From the NCBI GenBank assembly GCA_038117265.1, contig JAYOFO010000108.1, positions 1 through 6,587 on the forward strand: a stretch of 6,587 nucleotides of DNA, written 5' to 3'. Both the position numbers and the translations under genes were made by a program. This DNA comes from JAYPUG01 sp038117265 (GTDB lineage: Bacteria; Pseudomonadota; Alphaproteobacteria; UBA6615). The notes beneath the pieces are model-generated. The model ran no database searches. It was not told where the DNA came from and worked only from the letters and a program-made list of their open reading frames with translations. This document shows, in pieces, positions 5,960 to 6,587 of the stretch (positions are counted from its first letter, which is position 1; every line of letters starts with the position of its first letter).

Positions 5960-6587
5960 TCAGCGCAGGCCCGCATCGCGCAGCATCGGCTCGCGCCGCT
6001 CGAGCCACCAGCCATACTGTTCGGGCCAGTCGGCGAATTGCGGGTCGGCACCCAGCGCATGGGCGGCGTGGCGCGCCCAATAGGGGTCGAACAGGAATTC
6101 GCGGCCGACCGCGATCAGGTCGGCATCGCCGGCATCGAGGATCTGCTCGCCGTGCGCGCCGGTCAGGACGAACCCCACGACCATCGTCGCGATGTCGGCC
6201 TCGCGGCCGATCCGCCCGCTGTAGGCGGAACGGTAGCCGGGCGGGCGGGCGCCCATTGCCGCGGTCGCGAGCCCCGCGATGCCGCCCGACGAACAGTCGA
6301 TCACGTCGACGCCGCGGGACTTGAGCTCCTTCGCGAGCGCCACCGAATCCTCGAGCTCCCAGCCCTCGCCGCCGCCATCCACATCGACCGAGGAGATGCG
6401 CGCGAACAGCGGCTTGTCCTTCGGCCAGATGGCGCGCACGCGTTCCGTGGTCTCCAGCGTGAACCGCATGCGACCCGCCAGGTCGCCGCCATACTCGTCG
6501 TTGCGGCGGTTTGAGATCGGCGACAGGAACGAGTGGCTGAGATAGCCATGGGCGGAATGAATCTCTAGCACCTCGAAGCCCGCCTTG
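5960..6587 (-). CDS. NADH:flavin oxidoreductase, Old Yellow Enzyme family (YqjM/NamA-like), C-terminal part
   Basis: The gene enters from the right edge in the minus direction and ends at the stop 5962-5960, giving 208 residues of a family usually about 340-370 long; the N-terminal portion is outside the window. Near the start is EIHSAHGYLSHSFLSP followed by SNRRNDEYGG, the classical OYE signature. The two histidines in HSAH match the substrate-binding pair of Bacillus YqjM (H164/H167). Toward the end, DADLIAVGREFLFDPYWA contains the arginine that binds the FMN phosphate, and the tail reads WPEQYGWWLERRE. Such enzymes use FMN and NAD(P)H to reduce activated C=C bonds (enones, some cyclic or aromatic-CoA intermediates). 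It lies 35 bases upstream of the isomerase-thioesterase fusion on the same strand, so the two are likely cotranscribed. Confidence 0.93.
   Translation of the reverse strand, partial: KAGFEVLEIHSAHGYLSHSFLSPISNRRNDEYGGDLAGRMRFTLETTERVRAIWPKDKPLFARISSVDVDGGGEGWELEDSVALAKELKSRGVDVIDCSSGGIAGLATAAMGARPPGYRSAYSGRIGREADIATMVVGFVLTGAHGEQILDAGDADLIAVGREFLFDPYWARHAAHALGADPQFADWPEQYGWWLERREPMLRDAGLR

Noticed and set aside
5925..6080. 52-codon N-terminal extension of the isomerase-thioesterase fusion
   Set aside because: The extension is Arg/Ala-rich and would overlap the OYE gene; the conserved family start MSNPIRFYFDF has its own ribosome-binding site.

Overview
The window is GC-rich chromosomal DNA, dense in genes, from a bacterium. 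Codon use with strong G/C at third positions and the style of the proteins (a Bax inhibitor-1/YccA protein with an N-terminus of the kind I associate with Rhodospirillales and relatives, and a GAF-HD-GYP regulator) suggest an alphaproteobacterium. This is inferred from style only, as no rRNA or other taxonomic marker is present.

Layout, left to right. The last 50 codons of an unidentified membrane protein end at 154 (+). A 121-base gap with a weak promoter candidate leads into a complete seven-helix Bax inhibitor-1 family protein (276-1022, +), closed by a very clear intrinsic terminator (1045-1080). A classical short-chain dehydrogenase/reductase follows (1131-1901, +). Next is a GAF-HD-GYP signalling gene (1968-3188, +) whose reading frame is broken twice, once at a run of six C and once between the HD and GYP motifs; the two shifts cancel. 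Then come two tightly coupled paralogous genes of the MhpD/FAH-like fold: a 2-hydroxypenta-2,4-dienoate hydratase type (3258-4061, +) and a 4-oxalocrotonate decarboxylase type (4065-4865, +), which are consecutive-acting enzymes of catechol meta-cleavage lower pathways.

Converging on these from the right is a minus-strand pair: an Old Yellow Enzyme-type flavin oxidoreductase (5960-6587, 5' end outside the window) followed by a single polypeptide that joins a 2-hydroxychromene-2-carboxylate isomerase/kappa-GST (DsbA-like) domain to a PaaI-type hotdog thioesterase domain (4866-5924). The stop codons of the two converging gene sets touch, with no base between them.

Functionally the right half looks like a fragment of an aromatic or cyclic-acid degradation locus: flavin-dependent reduction, glutathione-dependent isomerisation, CoA-thioester hydrolysis, and hydratase/decarboxylase steps of meta cleavage. 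That is inference from co-location. The ring-cleavage dioxygenase, semialdehyde dehydrogenase, tautomerase and aldolase are not in the window. I see no tRNA, rRNA, insertion sequence, CRISPR array or integration site, and no gene-free stretch exceeds about 120 bases. The items most worth a second look are the isomerase-thioesterase fusion and the doubly frameshifted HD-GYP gene; I do not see strong evidence for a wholly new system.
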